From NCBI GenBank assembly GCA_027076325.1, contig JALTJZ010000018.1, positions 7,525 to 45,670 of the forward strand: a DNA stretch of 38,146 nucleotides. The letters run 5' to 3'. The DNA comes from Chromatiales bacterium (lineage in GTDB: Bacteria > Pseudomonadota > Gammaproteobacteria > UBA6429 > Thiohalophilaceae). Within the stretch, counting starts at the first letter, position 1; the number at the start of each line of letters is the position of its first letter. This document shows, piece by piece, positions 8,630 to 18,280 of the stretch. The position numbers were made by a program, and so were the translations under genes. The notes beneath the pieces are model-generated. The model worked only from the letters and a program-made list of their open reading frames with translations. It did not search any database and had not been told where the DNA came from.

Positions 8630-11600
8630 TTACAATAAAATCCGCTCAATCCCACCTTGCTGCACCGTACTTAAAAATTCAGCCTGCCACTTATCACCCA
8701 AATGATATTTTGCTAACTCCACCACAATATAATCGGTACTTAAACCCGTTTCATCTTCATAACGTGACAAGCCTTGCTGGCAAGCCGGGCAGGATGTCAG
8801 TATTTTTACTTCGCCTTTATTTATTTTTTCTTTACCGGTCAAAGACGTTATGCCTTGCTGCAATTCATGTTCTTTTCTGCAACGAATTTGTGTTGAAATA
8901 TCCGGCCGTGCAATCGCCAAAGTACCGGCTTCGCCGCAACAGCGGTCGGTTAAGGTAACCGGCTTGCCCATTAAACTCGATGTGACTTTAATCGGGTTGT
9001 AGGTTTTCATGGGGGTATGACATGGGTCATGATATAAATATTCTGTTGTCTGACTCCCTTCGAGAGTTAAACCTTTTTCCAGTAAGAATTCATGAATATC
9101 CAGTAAGCGACAACCAGGAAATATTTTTTCAAACTGGTACTTCATCAGTTGATCCATACAGGTGCCACAGGAAACAAGCACGGTTTTAATATCCAGATAG
9201 TTGAGTGTGTTGGCAACACGATGGAATAGTACCTGATTGTCTACCGAAATCTGTTTGCCTTTTTTCTCGTCGCCACTCGATGTTTGAGGATAACCACAAC
9301 ATAAATAACCCGGGGGTAAAACTGTTTGTACATTCAGATCATATAAAACCGCCAGTGTTGCGGCTCCTATCTGACTAAACAATCGTTCCGAACCACAACC
9401 CGGAAAATAAAATACTGCTTCAGATTCTGTTGATGTTGTTTCTGGATTACGTAAAATAGCCACATCTCTGGCATCTTCCAACGCCAGGCTGGCACGAAAT
9501 GTTTTATTGGGTAAATCAACCGGCATTGGCTTTTTGATAAAGTTAACCACCTGACTAGACACTTTCATTTTACCTGTCGTTGACTCGGGTTGCCTTTTTC
9601 TGTTAACCAGCCCACTCAGCCGAACTAATTTGTAAGCAAAGCGTTGCGCACGATAGCCCCATTGAATCATTAACTTGCGCATTAGTTTAATCGCAACAGG
9701 ACTGCTCACATTCAAAAACATTAACGACACAGAAGTGCCTATATTTAAGCGCTTTTTCCCCTGATTTTTCAATAAAGCGCGCATATTAATGGACACGTCA
9801 CCAAAATCAATATTCACCGGGCAGGGACTTAAGCACTTATGACAAACTGTACAGTGATCAGCGACATCGTTCATTTCGTCAAAGTGCCGGATTGAAATAC
9901 CTCGCCGCGTTTGTTCTTCATATAAAAAGGCTTCCAGAATTAAACCGGTTGCCAGAATTTTATTTCTTGGTGAATAAAGCAGGTTAGCTCGCGGAATATG
10001 GGTGTTACAAACCGGTTTACATTTACCACAACGTAAACAATCTTTTATGGATGCATTGAGTGCATCCAGTTCATTGGCTTCCAGTATTAATGCTTCCTGT
10101 TCCAGTAAACGCAATGACGGGGTATAGGCACCTTCCAGATTGGCATTGGCCATTAATTTACCTGGATTAAAAACATTCTGTGGGTCAACTTGTTGCTTAT
10201 AGGTTTTAAAGGCTTGCAATGCTTGCTTATCTAAATATTGTAACTTGGTAATACCTATCCCATGCTCACCAGAGATAACACCATCGAGGCTTTCGGCTAA
10301 ATGCATAATACGATCAACCACTTCGTCTGCTGAGTGCATCATCGCGTAGTCATTTGAATTAACCGGAATATTGGTATGCACATTGCCATCACCAGCATGC
10401 ATGTGGGTTGCAACAAACAAACGACTGGTGCGGAGCTTTGCATGCAAGGCATCAAACTTTTTACGTACCTGTTCAAAATCATGCCCGGAAAAAATTTCTT
10501 TTAAGGGTTTCTCGATACGTTGCCGGTAGGAAATTCGAATTTGCCGACGTTGTAATAATATAAATAATGTTTCTGCACCGTTAATTTCACCCGTACTGTT
10601 TATGCGAACTGCATCTAGATACAGCGAGGCTTTTTCGTCCAGATTTTTTAATATCACCTGCCAGCTTTGCTTAATGTCTTGCAGGTGTTTTGTTGCTGCA
10701 TTTTTCTTGGCATCAATAATGCGGGTCGCTTCAATACTACTTTCATCATCAGGTGCCTGCCCTAAAATACTCGGGTGCAGTTCAGGCATGTCACTGTGTA
10801 AGTAATCCAAAACCGCCTCGATCATGGTCAGTTTATTTTTAATCGACAACTCAATATTAATGCGTTCGATGCCTTCGTTGTAGTCACCTAAGCGTGGCAA
10901 GGGAATCACCACGTCTTCATTTATTTTAAACGCATTGGTATGCGCAGCGATGGCTGCCGTACGACTTCTGTCTGCCCAAAATTGTTTACGCGCCTCGGCA
11001 CTCGCTGCAATAAAACCTTCTGCACCACGTTGATTGGCTAACCGCACTACTTCGGATGCCGCTTCGGCTACCTTTTTCTCGTCATCACTCACCACGTCTA
11101 TCAGTAAAATCATTTGTGGTAATTCACGCCGTGGGGCTTTAGGGGAATAATTAACGGCTTTTACATAACGCGCGTCTAAATGTTCCATGCCAGCAAGCTG
11201 CACCTGATCAAGTGCATCTAGATAATCTTTGGTTTCGACTATCGCCGGTACTGCGGTGCGCATGTCGGTGTTATAAAACTCCAGACAAACGGTTCGCTTG
11301 AACTCGGGCATGGTGTGCAAGATAAAATCGGCCGAGGTAATAATCCCATCGCAACCTTCTTTTTGAATACCCGGTAAACCGCCAAGAAATTTGTCGGTCA
11401 CATCTTTGCCTAAGCCCTGCTTGCGCAGGCTTTTTCCTTCAAGGGTTAATATTTCCGGCTCACCAATAATGGTTGTTCGATCTGCTTTAAAACGTGTGAG
11501 TCGAAATTCCACTGTTTCCTGTAAGTGGATTTTTCCGAGGTTATGGTTTAAGCGTTCCACTTGTAACCAGTGGCCGTCCGGCGTAACCAGTCGCCAGGAG

Positions 11601-12487
11601 ATTAAATTATCGAGTGTGGTTCCCCATAGCACGGCCTTCTTGCCGCCAGCGTTCATCGCCACATTGCCACCAATGCAGGAAGCATCCTGCGACGTTGGGT
11701 CAACCGCGAAGACGGCTCCATTTTCTTCAGCGCGTTCAGAAACACGCCGCGTTACCACACCAGCCTCGGCACGAATGGTTGCAATTTTTTTATCCACACC
11801 ACTAATATATTTATATTCAACCGCGGCCAGGGTTTCGAGTTTTTCGGTGTTGATTACCACGCTGTTGGTTTTTAATAACACCGCACCGCCGGTATAACCG
11901 GTGCCTCCCCCGCGCGGTACAATACTTAACCCCAGTTCAATACAGGCAGCCACCACTTTTTGCACTTCATCTTCATTGTTGGGGGTAACGACCACCAGTG
12001 GAAACTCAACCCGCCAGTCCGATGCATCCGTCACATGCGACACACGCGACAAACCATCAAAGCAAATATTGTCTTTGCGTGTAACACGTTTTAAATGTGC
12101 GGTTACTTTTTTCCGCAGCGCATTTTGTTCCGGGAACCAGTTTTTAAATGTTTCCACCGCCTGCTTTGCTTTACTTACCAATGCAAGGGCAGTTTCATTG
12201 TTGTCGGCACGTTCTTCAATCTGGCTTAAACGGTGATACAGGGCATTAATTAATTGCTGGCGGCGCTTGCGGTTAGTTAGCAAATCGTCCTGAATAAACG
12301 GGTTACGGGTTACCACCCACATGTCACCCAGAACTTCAAACAACATCCGTGCCGAACGCCCGGTAACCCGCTCACCACGTAACGTGTTGAGTGATTGCCA
12401 ACTGTCTTCCCCCAGAAAACGGATAACAATTTCACGGTCGGAATACGAAGTGTAGTTATAGGGTATTTCGCGAATGCGATTTGGCAT
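8630..12487 (-). CDS. Giant FAD/Fe-S dehydrogenase, DUF3683 family (D-2-hydroxyacid type)
   Basis: This 1285-residue protein fuses modules normally made separately. Residues 1 to about 140 are the DUF3683 N-terminus. A GlcD-like FAD domain follows ([35 protein letters not shown]), then the FAD-oxidase C-terminal region ([29 protein letters not shown]). Next come two 4Fe-4S clusters ([23 protein letters not shown]) and a GlpC/HdrB-type half with paired CCG motifs ([37 protein letters not shown]). By family, such proteins oxidise a 2-hydroxyacid such as D-lactate and pass electrons through the clusters to the respiratory chain; the true substrate cannot be read from sequence. There is no signal peptide. 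It is monocistronic, bounded by repeats on both sides. Confidence 0.88.
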   Translation of the reverse strand: MPNRIREIPYNYTSYSDREIVIRFLGEDSWQSLNTLRGERVTGRSARMLFEVLGDMWVVTRNPFIQDDLLTNRKRRQQLINALYHRLSQIEERADNNETALALVSKAKQAVETFKNWFPEQNALRKKVTAHLKRVTRKDNICFDGLSRVSHVTDASDWRVEFPLVVVTPNNEDEVQKVVAACIELGLSIVPRGGGTGYTGGAVLLKTNSVVINTEKLETLAAVEYKYISGVDKKIATIRAEAGVVTRRVSERAEENGAVFAVDPTSQDASCIGGNVAMNAGGKKAVLWGTTLDNLISWRLVTPDGHWLQVERLNHNLGKIHLQETVEFRLTRFKADRTTIIGEPEILTLEGKSLRKQGLGKDVTDKFLGGLPGIQKEGCDGIITSADFILHTMPEFKRTVCLEFYNTDMRTAVPAIVETKDYLDALDQVQLAGMEHLDARYVKAVNYSPKAPRRELPQMILLIDVVSDDEKKVAEAASEVVRLANQRGAEGFIAASAEARKQFWADRSRTAAIAAHTNAFKINEDVVIPLPRLGDYNEGIERINIELSIKNKLTMIEAVLDYLHSDMPELHPSILGQAPDDESSIEATRIIDAKKNAATKHLQDIKQSWQVILKNLDEKASLYLDAVRINSTGEINGAETLFILLQRRQIRISYRQRIEKPLKEIFSGHDFEQVRKKFDALHAKLRTSRLFVATHMHAGDGNVHTNIPVNSNDYAMMHSADEVVDRIMHLAESLDGVISGEHGIGITKLQYLDKQALQAFKTYKQQVDPQNVFNPGKLMANANLEGAYTPSLRLLEQEALILEANELDALNASIKDCLRCGKCKPVCNTHIPRANLLYSPRNKILATGLILEAFLYEEQTRRGISIRHFDEMNDVADHCTVCHKCLSPCPVNIDFGDVSINMRALLKNQGKKRLNIGTSVSLMFLNVSSPVAIKLMRKLMIQWGYRAQRFAYKLVRLSGLVNRKRQPESTTGKMKVSSQVVNFIKKPMPVDLPNKTFRASLALEDARDVAILRNPETTSTESEAVFYFPGCGSERLFSQIGAATLAVLYDLNVQTVLPPGYLCCGYPQTSSGDEKKGKQISVDNQVLFHRVANTLNYLDIKTVLVSCGTCMDQLMKYQFEKIFPGCRLLDIHEFLLEKGLTLEGSQTTEYLYHDPCHTPMKTYNPIKVTSSLMGKPVTLTDRCCGEAGTLAIARPDISTQIRCRKEHELQQGITSLTGKEKINKGEVKILTSCPACQQGLSRYEDETGLSTDYIVVELAKYHLGDKWQAEFLSTVQQGGIERILL

Positions 12488-12557
12488 TGAGGCTATCTTT
12501 GTTCAAAGTTGATTTAAGTAGCCGGAATTATAGCAGTTTATTGGCGGGGATTTTCTG

Positions 12558-12823
12558 TTTAAAGGGCTCAGAACCTGAGGGATCCCCACGAAATTTAGCA
12601 TTGCCTGTCATTGTGAAGGAAACGCTGAAAAACACCTGTTTTTCAGTGTTGACGCGGCAATCTCATGATTAAAAGTTATCAACTTGAGATTGCCGCAGTC
12701 ACTTTGTTCCTTCGCAATGACCGCGTTTTATTCCAGTATTGATACCTATATTTTTAAGCTATTGTTTTTGATTGCTTTTTCCTGGGAGTTCTTGGGGATC
12801 CCTCAGGCTCTGTTCCCTTTAAA
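12558..12823. mobile_element. MITE-like element (copy 1)
   Basis: Outer inverted repeats of 30 bases (12558-12587 and 12794-12823; 27 of 30 match) enclose an ATTGCGAG-type inverted pair and the hairpin around CACTGAAAAACA. There is no coding capacity. Related copies lie at 15958-16138, 23407-23802 and 24847-25042. It occupies nearly all of the 352-base gap between the dehydrogenase and copB. Confidence 0.75.
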
Positions 12824-12839
12824 TAATCACCTTCAAGTA

Positions 12840-13544
12840 CTAGAACCAGGCTCGAATACCCACAACAAACTGCGTGTCACTGATACCCTCCCCTTCAGCA
12901 CGCGCATAGTCTGCGGTTTGCCCGTATTTCTTGCTCCAGTTAATACCGATATAAGGTGCAAACTCACGTACAATTTCATAGCGCAGTCTTAAACCCATTT
13001 GTATATCAGACAAGCCAGCGCCTGTTCCGGTTTGCGGGTCATCTTTACTGTGGATATTTATGCTGATATCGGGGGCTAATATTAATTTCTGGGTAAACAG
13101 AATTTCGTATTCCGCATCCAGTCGAAAACCCAGTCGTCCCTGTTCACCAATAAAGACAGCGGTATCCACTTCAAAAAAGTAAGGCGCGAGGCCGTTAATC
13201 CCCACTACCAACCAGTCGCGTGTTGGTTTGGGGTTAAAGTCCTTGCGAACACCGGCCTGAATATCCCAGAACGGTGCAATGGCTCGGCTGTACAGTGCCT
13301 GCAATTCAAACTCGGTGGTTTTACTGTTGACCCGCTCAAGGTCGGATTTAAACCACAGTTTGTTCAAGTCTTTGCCAATCCACATATCGGCTTCGAATAC
13401 CAGCGGATCCGTGCCGGTGGCGCTGCGTGATTCAAATTGATTGATCAACACGGTAGTTAAGGTTGGGTTTTCTTCCACACCACCAGCATAAACGGAGGTT
13501 GTCATCAGGCTACCCATTAACATCATCGTTAATTTATTTTTCAT
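12840..13544 (-). CDS. copB: Copper resistance protein B, outer-membrane
   Basis: CopB is an outer-membrane beta-barrel partner of the multicopper oxidase CopA in periplasmic copper resistance. The protein has a signal peptide (MKNKLTMMLMGSLMTTSVYAGG) and then alternating beta strands, including LVVGINGLAPYFFEVDTA, LGFRLDAEYEILFTQKL and a C-terminal FVVGIRAWF, which ends in the terminal Phe typical of outer-membrane barrels. The start is the ATG at 13542-13544: AGGAGG is correctly spaced upstream and the signal peptide begins there. Length is 234 residues. The Met/His-rich N-terminal segment that many CopB proteins carry is absent. Its ribosome binding site abuts the copA stop, 13 bases upstream, so the two are translated from one mRNA. 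Confidence 0.88.
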   Translation of the reverse strand: MKNKLTMMLMGSLMTTSVYAGGVEENPTLTTVLINQFESRSATGTDPLVFEADMWIGKDLNKLWFKSDLERVNSKTTEFELQALYSRAIAPFWDIQAGVRKDFNPKPTRDWLVVGINGLAPYFFEVDTAVFIGEQGRLGFRLDAEYEILFTQKLILAPDISINIHSKDDPQTGTGAGLSDIQMGLRLRYEIVREFAPYIGINWSKKYGQTADYARAEGEGISDTQFVVGIRAWF

Positions 13545-13557
13545 CTTCCATCCTCCT

Positions 13558-15405
13558 TTATACAACTTCAACTTTACGGAACATGCCAAGCATGTGATAA
13601 AGAAGATGGCAGTGGTATGCCCAGCCACCCATCGCGTCCGCCGTTACAAGAAAACTGATTTTGGCACCGGGTTGCACAACAACCGTATGCTTGCGTGGAA
13701 TGTACTCAGCATTGCCTGTTTCCAGATCACTCCACATACCATGCAAATGAATAGGATGGTTCATCATCGTATCGTTGAGTAAATTCATCCGCATGCGTTC
13801 ACCAAATTTAAGTTGAATCGGTTCCGCATCAGCAAATTTAATGCCGTTAATCGACCACATATAACGGTTCATATTGCCGGTCAGGTGCAGATTAATTTCC
13901 CGGCTCGGTTCGCGTGGGTCGGGTGTTTTATATAAGTTACGCAAATCAGCATAGGTGAATATCCGGCGTGTACTGTTGCGCAGGCCGACACCGGGGTCAT
14001 CAAGAAGATATTGTGGTGCCGCCGCACGCATATCAACATGCGGGCCAAACTCGGATTCAACATGCACTACTTTCTGGCTGGTACCAAAACCGGCTTTGCC
14101 CGAGCCTATTTTGGGTTTGGTCATTTTAGAATGGTCCATGCCTTTCATCGTAGTGTTATCCATGCCTTGCATGCCCGAATCAGTAGTACCATTCATTTTC
14201 ATTTTAGAATGATCACCGCCCATTGCGCTCATGTCCATGCCCATATCGCGGTGTGATAACAGCGGGTCGGCATCCATCGCAGGCACTTCACTCGTCATTG
14301 CCAGATTAGGTGTTAACGTGCCACGCGCATACCCACTGCGATCAATCGCCTGAGAAAAAATACTGTAAGCCTGTTCGGTGCTTGGCTCAACAATAACATC
14401 AAAAGTTTCGGCCACGCCAATACGAAATTCATCGACGGTTACCGGCTGAATATACTGTCCGTCTGCCGCAACCACGGTCATTTTTAAACCGGGGATACGC
14501 ACATCAAAAAAGGTCATCGCAGCGGCATTAATAAAACGCAGTAATACTTTTTCACCTTTTTTAAATAAACCGGTCCAACCCGTTGCCGGTGTTTGCCCGT
14601 TCATTAAAAAGGTATAAGTGTAACCAGTCACATCTGAAATATCCCGGTCAGACATACGCATTCGGTTCCACATGCCGCGCTTTTGCCAGAACTTGTCCCA
14701 GCCGAGTTCGCGCACTTCATCAAATGCTTCGCCTACGGTACGTTCTTTAAAATTATAATAGTCACTGCGTTTTTTTAGTTTTCGGTAAATGTCATTGGGG
14801 TGTTCGTCACTCCAGTCCGACAACTGCACGACATATTCACGGTCAAACGCATAAGGGTAAGGTTCTTTTGGTTCGATAACAATCGCACCATACGCACCGG
14901 TTTGCTCCTGAAAACCTGAATGGCTGTGATACCAGTAAGTGCCATTTTGCTCGACTTTAAACTGGTACTTAAATGTTTCGCCTGGTTTAATGCCTGTAAA
15001 ACCGTCAGAAATATTGGGCACACCGTCCTGGCTGCTCGGCAAGATAATACCGTGCCAGTGAATCGAAGTGTCATCGGCCATATTATTCGTAACGTTAAGG
15101 GTAACCGTATCGCCTTCTTTCCAGCGTAAGGTTGGGGCAGGAACACTGCCGTTAATTGCCGTGGCGGTGCGTTGCTTGCCGGTAAAATTAACCTTTGAAT
15201 AACCGTAAGTCAAATTAAAATGCGTGCCACTTAAAACCACCGGCTCCGCTAAAGCCGATGCCGATGATTTATTAGTTGAAGCAAACGCATTCAACCCCAA
15301 CCCCGTTAAAGCACTGCCTGCGGCAATGCCTTTAACAAACCGTCGGCGTGATGGTGATACGGGCTCTGATAACAGATCCATACCGGGTAAAATAATATTG
15401 GACAT
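13558..15405 (-). CDS. copA: Copper resistance multicopper oxidase CopA
   Basis: CopA is a periplasmic multicopper oxidase thought to oxidise Cu(I) and bind copper. A Tat signal is visible (SRRRFVKGIAAGSALTGLG, residues 20-38). The four copper-ligand clusters are present: HWHG at 116-119, HSH at 160-162, HPIHLHG, and HCHLLYHMLGM near the C-terminus, so the type 1 and trinuclear sites look intact. A Met-rich stretch at about residues 388-428 (repeats of MDxSxM and DHSKM) is a copper-binding region of this family. The ATG at 15403-15405 has GAGGA seven bases upstream. It is the first large gene of a copA-copB pair, with a small exported Cys/His protein gene 130 bases upstream on the same strand. 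Confidence 0.95.
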   Translation of the reverse strand: MSNIILPGMDLLSEPVSPSRRRFVKGIAAGSALTGLGLNAFASTNKSSASALAEPVVLSGTHFNLTYGYSKVNFTGKQRTATAINGSVPAPTLRWKEGDTVTLNVTNNMADDTSIHWHGIILPSSQDGVPNISDGFTGIKPGETFKYQFKVEQNGTYWYHSHSGFQEQTGAYGAIVIEPKEPYPYAFDREYVVQLSDWSDEHPNDIYRKLKKRSDYYNFKERTVGEAFDEVRELGWDKFWQKRGMWNRMRMSDRDISDVTGYTYTFLMNGQTPATGWTGLFKKGEKVLLRFINAAAMTFFDVRIPGLKMTVVAADGQYIQPVTVDEFRIGVAETFDVIVEPSTEQAYSIFSQAIDRSGYARGTLTPNLAMTSEVPAMDADPLLSHRDMGMDMSAMGGDHSKMKMNGTTDSGMQGMDNTTMKGMDHSKMTKPKIGSGKAGFGTSQKVVHVESEFGPHVDMRAAAPQYLLDDPGVGLRNSTRRIFTYADLRNLYKTPDPREPSREINLHLTGNMNRYMWSINGIKFADAEPIQLKFGERMRMNLLNDTMMNHPIHLHGMWSDLETGNAEYIPRKHTVVVQPGAKISFLVTADAMGGWAYHCHLLYHMLGMFRKVEVV

Positions 15406-15534
15406 TTTTAGATCCTCGTTTTAAATCAGCATACGCAATCCCATTTATTATTGGCGCATGCGAATAGAATGAAGTGCAGGTATTGAATAGAGCTTAGCTT
15501 GCCGTTTAAAAAGGGCAAGGTTTTAAAGCAAAGA

Positions 15535-15861
15535 CTAACCCCGGGGTGGGCGGAATAAGGACGATAAATTATCTTTAACAAATGCTGAATCATCTTTTAA
15601 TAAGAAAGCAGCGCTTGTACCATGCGAAACAAGTTTGTCCGCTGTTTGAACGATAACCGACAAGGCACTGACGCATTGCACACTGTCGCATTCGGTTTGA
15701 TTAGCACTGTGTTCAGCGCACGGCTCTTCTTGCCCAACAATACTATTATTTTGCTGAGCAACCTCAGTTTGTACTAAGCCATGGCTCACCGACGCCATCA
15801 GATTCGGAGCAGGGGAAATAACCACAATAAATACCATGACAATGCTTAATAACACTTTCAT
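15535..15861 (-). CDS. Small exported Cys/His protein of the copper operon
   Basis: This 108-residue protein has an N-terminal signal peptide (MKVLLSIVMVFIVVISPAPNLMAS) and a short segment with Cys48, His51, Cys58 and Cys63, a plausible metal-binding arrangement. The C-terminus ends LFRPPRG. I do not recognise a named family. Small Cys/His proteins with a C-terminal RPP motif occur upstream of copA in other proteobacteria (CopL-like), and the position suggests periplasmic copper binding or regulation. It is on the same strand as copA and copB, 129 bases upstream, and preceded by the palindrome at 15891-15905. Confidence 0.6.
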   Translation of the reverse strand: MKVLLSIVMVFIVVISPAPNLMASVSHGLVQTEVAQQNNSIVGQEEPCAEHSANQTECDSVQCVSALSVIVQTADKLVSHGTSAAFLLKDDSAFVKDNLSSLFRPPRG

Positions 15862-15890
15862 TTTATGACCCCGTATAGACGACTTAACCC

Positions 15891-15905
15891 TTAAGCATTG
15901 CTTAA
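15891..15905. promoter_or_regulatory. Palindrome upstream of the copper operon
   Basis: TTAAGCATTGCTTAA is a perfect inverted repeat (7-bp arms, one central base) 30 bases before the start of the small exported protein. Its position and symmetry fit an operator for a dimeric regulator, but no copper regulator gene (cueR, copR) is in the window to pair with it. Confidence 0.4.
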
Positions 15906-15957
15906 AATTAATAACAAATTTACAATTTGAACAAATATATTGGGAAAGGTTCAGTTG

Positions 15958-16138
15958 ATTTTAAGGGAAAAAAGCGTGCTATTGCGAGCGCTAACGCGGC
16001 AATCCAATAGATAAAGAGGAAGTTAGCAATTAGATTGCCGCGTCAGAACTGAAAAACAAGTGTTTTTCAGTTCTTCCTCGCAATGACCGGTCGTATTTAA
16101 TTTTTAGGGGTTCCATCAAGGTCAAGCCCCCTTAAAAT
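15958..16138. mobile_element. MITE-like element (copy 2, divergent)
   Basis: Perfect 10-bp terminal inverted repeats, ATTTTAAGGG at 15958-15967 and CCCTTAAAAT at 16129-16138, enclose an ATTGCGAG-type pair and the hairpin ACTGAAAAACAAGTGTTTTT. It fills about half of the 351-base gap between the copper operon and the porin terminator. Confidence 0.65.
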
Positions 16139-16151
16139 AAAACAGGCGGGC

Positions 16152-16182
16152 AAAAAAAAGCCCCGACCAGAAGGCCGAGGCT
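16152..16182 (-). terminator. Terminator of the DsrE-porin operon
   Basis: On the minus strand, AGCCTCGGCC, loop TTCT and GGTCGGGGCT form a stem with G-U pairs, followed by a run of T. It lies 30 bases after the porin stop. Confidence 0.8.
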
Positions 16183-16212
16183 CAAACAAACTTTCATATT
16201 CCAGGAGGATTT

Positions 16213-17538
16213 TTAGAATACGATAGTTGCCTGTAGTGCAAGACGATTATCAATGCCTTCTAAACCTGATTTAAGATTTGCAAATGGGTCAGAACCAACC
16301 GCTTTAGCATCTCTCACAGAGTAATTCAAAGTGAATCGTGTCTTACGATTGAAATGATATTGTATACCATACGTAATAGTTCTAAATTCTGCCGCAAGAT
16401 TAGGATGTGTTTTTGAACGATTATAAGCGTCATAACGCAAGTCGACTTCCCACTTAGTACCCGGGATATAGTAACCTAAATCAAGATAGTAACCATCTGA
16501 CTCACCTCGTAAGTCCTGTCGAGATGCAGGTGTGCCAAAACCAAAGTTTGGTTTTTCAGGCCCCTGAAAAATCAAACCTGTCCCTTTAAGGTATTCCGCC
16601 ACGACGCGCCATTGTTTATGACGGTATTTCACACCCACACCCGAGCGCTTACGATCATAAATAACAGCATTATCAGCGCCATCATCAGTCATATCCAGTT
16701 TACGTTGACCCGAGTGAGACCATGCAAACATTTTTAAGCCATGTGACCAGGGGCCCACACCACCCGGTAATGCCAGTTCAGACGACCAGTACAGGTATAA
16801 ATCTTCGCCTTCAGCCGTACCGCCGGTACTTAAGCCATTACCATTACCCAGCATAACCGAATAACTATGATCCCAGCCGCCATTGGTTTTAAAGCTGTCG
16901 AAGACCTGCACACCAATATCACGTGCTGCACCAAATGAGCTCCAACCTGTTTCCGTATTCGTTAAAACATTGTTGCCATCAGCTGTAGAATTAACACCCG
17001 TCGAAAAACGCTCCAACATCAACTGGTTCATTGCATCGGTAAAGTTGATGTAATCAAAGGTAAAAATACCCTGGTACACTTCTTCTGGCCCCGGTGTTTT
17101 GAACAAACCAATCCGCACGCGCGCACCTTTGATATGATTAAACGTGGCGCTGGCATCGGTTAATTTTACCGCCTGTTGCTCACCATATACGCCTCCATCG
17201 GTTATCGCATTTTGACCAAACTCCGCAAGAAAGAAGTAATTAACATTGTTATCGAGTGGAAAGGCCTGACCACGCACACCAATACGAGCCCGCTGTAGTT
17301 GAAACTGGCTTTGCTTGTCCAGATTCGGACCAATCCGTGTTGCTTCCGGGCCAGTGATATTACTGTAATCTTTCTGATAAGACGGTTGCATAAAACCCCA
17401 GACTTTAGCACGCGGTGCGGTACCCTGTTTTTCTGTGCCCTGTAATAATAACCAGTTTACTGCGTTTGCAGTTGTTGCAACCCCCGCAAGCATGGCCGTG
17501 CATACGACAGCGGCCGCTGTCTTTTTAAAATTTTTCAT
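16213..17538 (-). CDS. Outer-membrane porin, OprO/OprP-like
   Basis: This 441-residue protein has a signal peptide (MKNFKKTAAAVVCTAMLAG, cleaved after ANA) and beta-barrel sequence throughout (FQLQRARIGVRGQAFP, KGARVRIGLFKTP, TITYGIQYHFN). It ends in IVF, the terminal Phe needed for barrel insertion. The RARIGVRG and GLFKTPGPEE segments are typical of phosphate-selective porin O/P relatives; the ion selectivity cannot be inferred. It is the second gene after a periplasmic DsrE protein (32-base gap), transcribed from an ECF-type promoter shared in sequence with the divergent sigma factor. This makes it a probable target of that sigma factor. Confidence 0.8.
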   Translation of the reverse strand: MKNFKKTAAAVVCTAMLAGVATTANAVNWLLLQGTEKQGTAPRAKVWGFMQPSYQKDYSNITGPEATRIGPNLDKQSQFQLQRARIGVRGQAFPLDNNVNYFFLAEFGQNAITDGGVYGEQQAVKLTDASATFNHIKGARVRIGLFKTPGPEEVYQGIFTFDYINFTDAMNQLMLERFSTGVNSTADGNNVLTNTETGWSSFGAARDIGVQVFDSFKTNGGWDHSYSVMLGNGNGLSTGGTAEGEDLYLYWSSELALPGGVGPWSHGLKMFAWSHSGQRKLDMTDDGADNAVIYDRKRSGVGVKYRHKQWRVVAEYLKGTGLIFQGPEKPNFGFGTPASRQDLRGESDGYYLDLGYYIPGTKWEVDLRYDAYNRSKTHPNLAAEFRTITYGIQYHFNRKTRFTLNYSVRDAKAVGSDPFANLKSGLEGIDNRLALQATIVF

Positions 17539-17570
17539 TTCTTAAAACTCCCATTAGAATTTTTATTTTT

Positions 17571-18014
17571 TTAAGGTTTAATCAGGATATAACCCTTTTT
17601 AACCAAATCAACAATACGAACAACACCCGCGCTTACCGTAACCGCTTTCGAGTTTAAAACCGGTGGCGCACCCAATTTTTTACCCATATTGCGTGTTGTA
17701 TTTGCACAAGCACTAAACTTAACGCCTCTGTCTGCCAGACTATTAACGCGGCCTTTATTGGCATTGTCAGCAAATAACAGGCGTAAACCCGGACCAAATG
17801 CAACAATTTCAATATCCACCAAATCCTGACCGTAATGTTTAATCAGGTTATTAGCAACATTTAAAACCAGTTTTTGCTTAAATGGATTGGGATCGCTGAT
17901 TTGCAGCACGATTTTGGCATCCGCCATGGAACTTTCTGCGGCAATGGCCTGGCTACCGATAAACGGTGAAACCAGCAATGCCAAAAGCGCAAACGCTTTT
18001 ACGAGTTTTTTCAT
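17571..18014 (-). CDS. Periplasmic DsrE-family protein
   Basis: The 147-residue protein has a signal peptide (MKKLVKAFALLALLVSPFIGSQAIAA) followed by a DsrE/DsrF-like alpha/beta fold: KIVLQISDPNPFKQKLVLN, LVDIEIVAFGPGLRLLFAD and VKFSACANTTRNMGKKLG, with a single conserved cysteine, Cys103. DsrE-type proteins often carry sulfane sulfur on such a cysteine, but most are cytoplasmic; this one is exported. It heads an operon with the porin. The predicted periplasmic domain of the divergent anti-sigma factor resembles it over its whole length, with the cysteine aligned. Its ribosome binding site AGGGGAG is well placed for the ATG at 18012-18014. Confidence 0.82.
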   Translation of the reverse strand: MKKLVKAFALLALLVSPFIGSQAIAAESSMADAKIVLQISDPNPFKQKLVLNVANNLIKHYGQDLVDIEIVAFGPGLRLLFADNANKGRVNSLADRGVKFSACANTTRNMGKKLGAPPVLNSKAVTVSAGVVRIVDLVKKGYILIKP

Positions 18015-18114
18015 TTATTTTCTCCCCTTGAAGGATGGTTTAATTTAGTGGTTTGCCCACTTTATAATGAAGGTTATTACTACAGATTTTATAGTTATAA
18101 ATAGCCTTTAAAGT

Positions 18115-18142
18115 AAGACGATACACACTAACCATTTATTCC
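18115..18142 (-). promoter_or_regulatory. ECF-type promoter of the DsrE-porin operon
   Basis: On the minus strand GGAATA (18142-18137), exactly 16 bases, then CGTCTT (18120-18115). The motif and spacing are the same as in the sigma-factor promoter on the other strand. A start near 18108 would give a leader of roughly 95 bases. Confidence 0.7.
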
Positions 18143-18212
18143 AAAAAAAGATAAAAAAACCAATATAATCAATAAATTAGAATATTATAAAACACTAACT
18201 TTTGTTTTATTT

Positions 18213-18240
18213 GGAATATTTTTTTGTCTCGTTACGTCTG
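18213..18240 (+). promoter_or_regulatory. ECF-type promoter of the sigma/anti-sigma operon
   Basis: GGAATA at 18213-18218, exactly 16 bases, then CGTCTG at 18235-18240. This is the classic GGAA -35 and CGTC -10 layout of ECF promoters and suggests autoregulation. The sigma-factor start lies 40 bases downstream. Confidence 0.72.
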
Positions 18241-18280
18241 TTATAGTAGTGCCTCATTTAATTAATGTGAGTTGTAAAAA

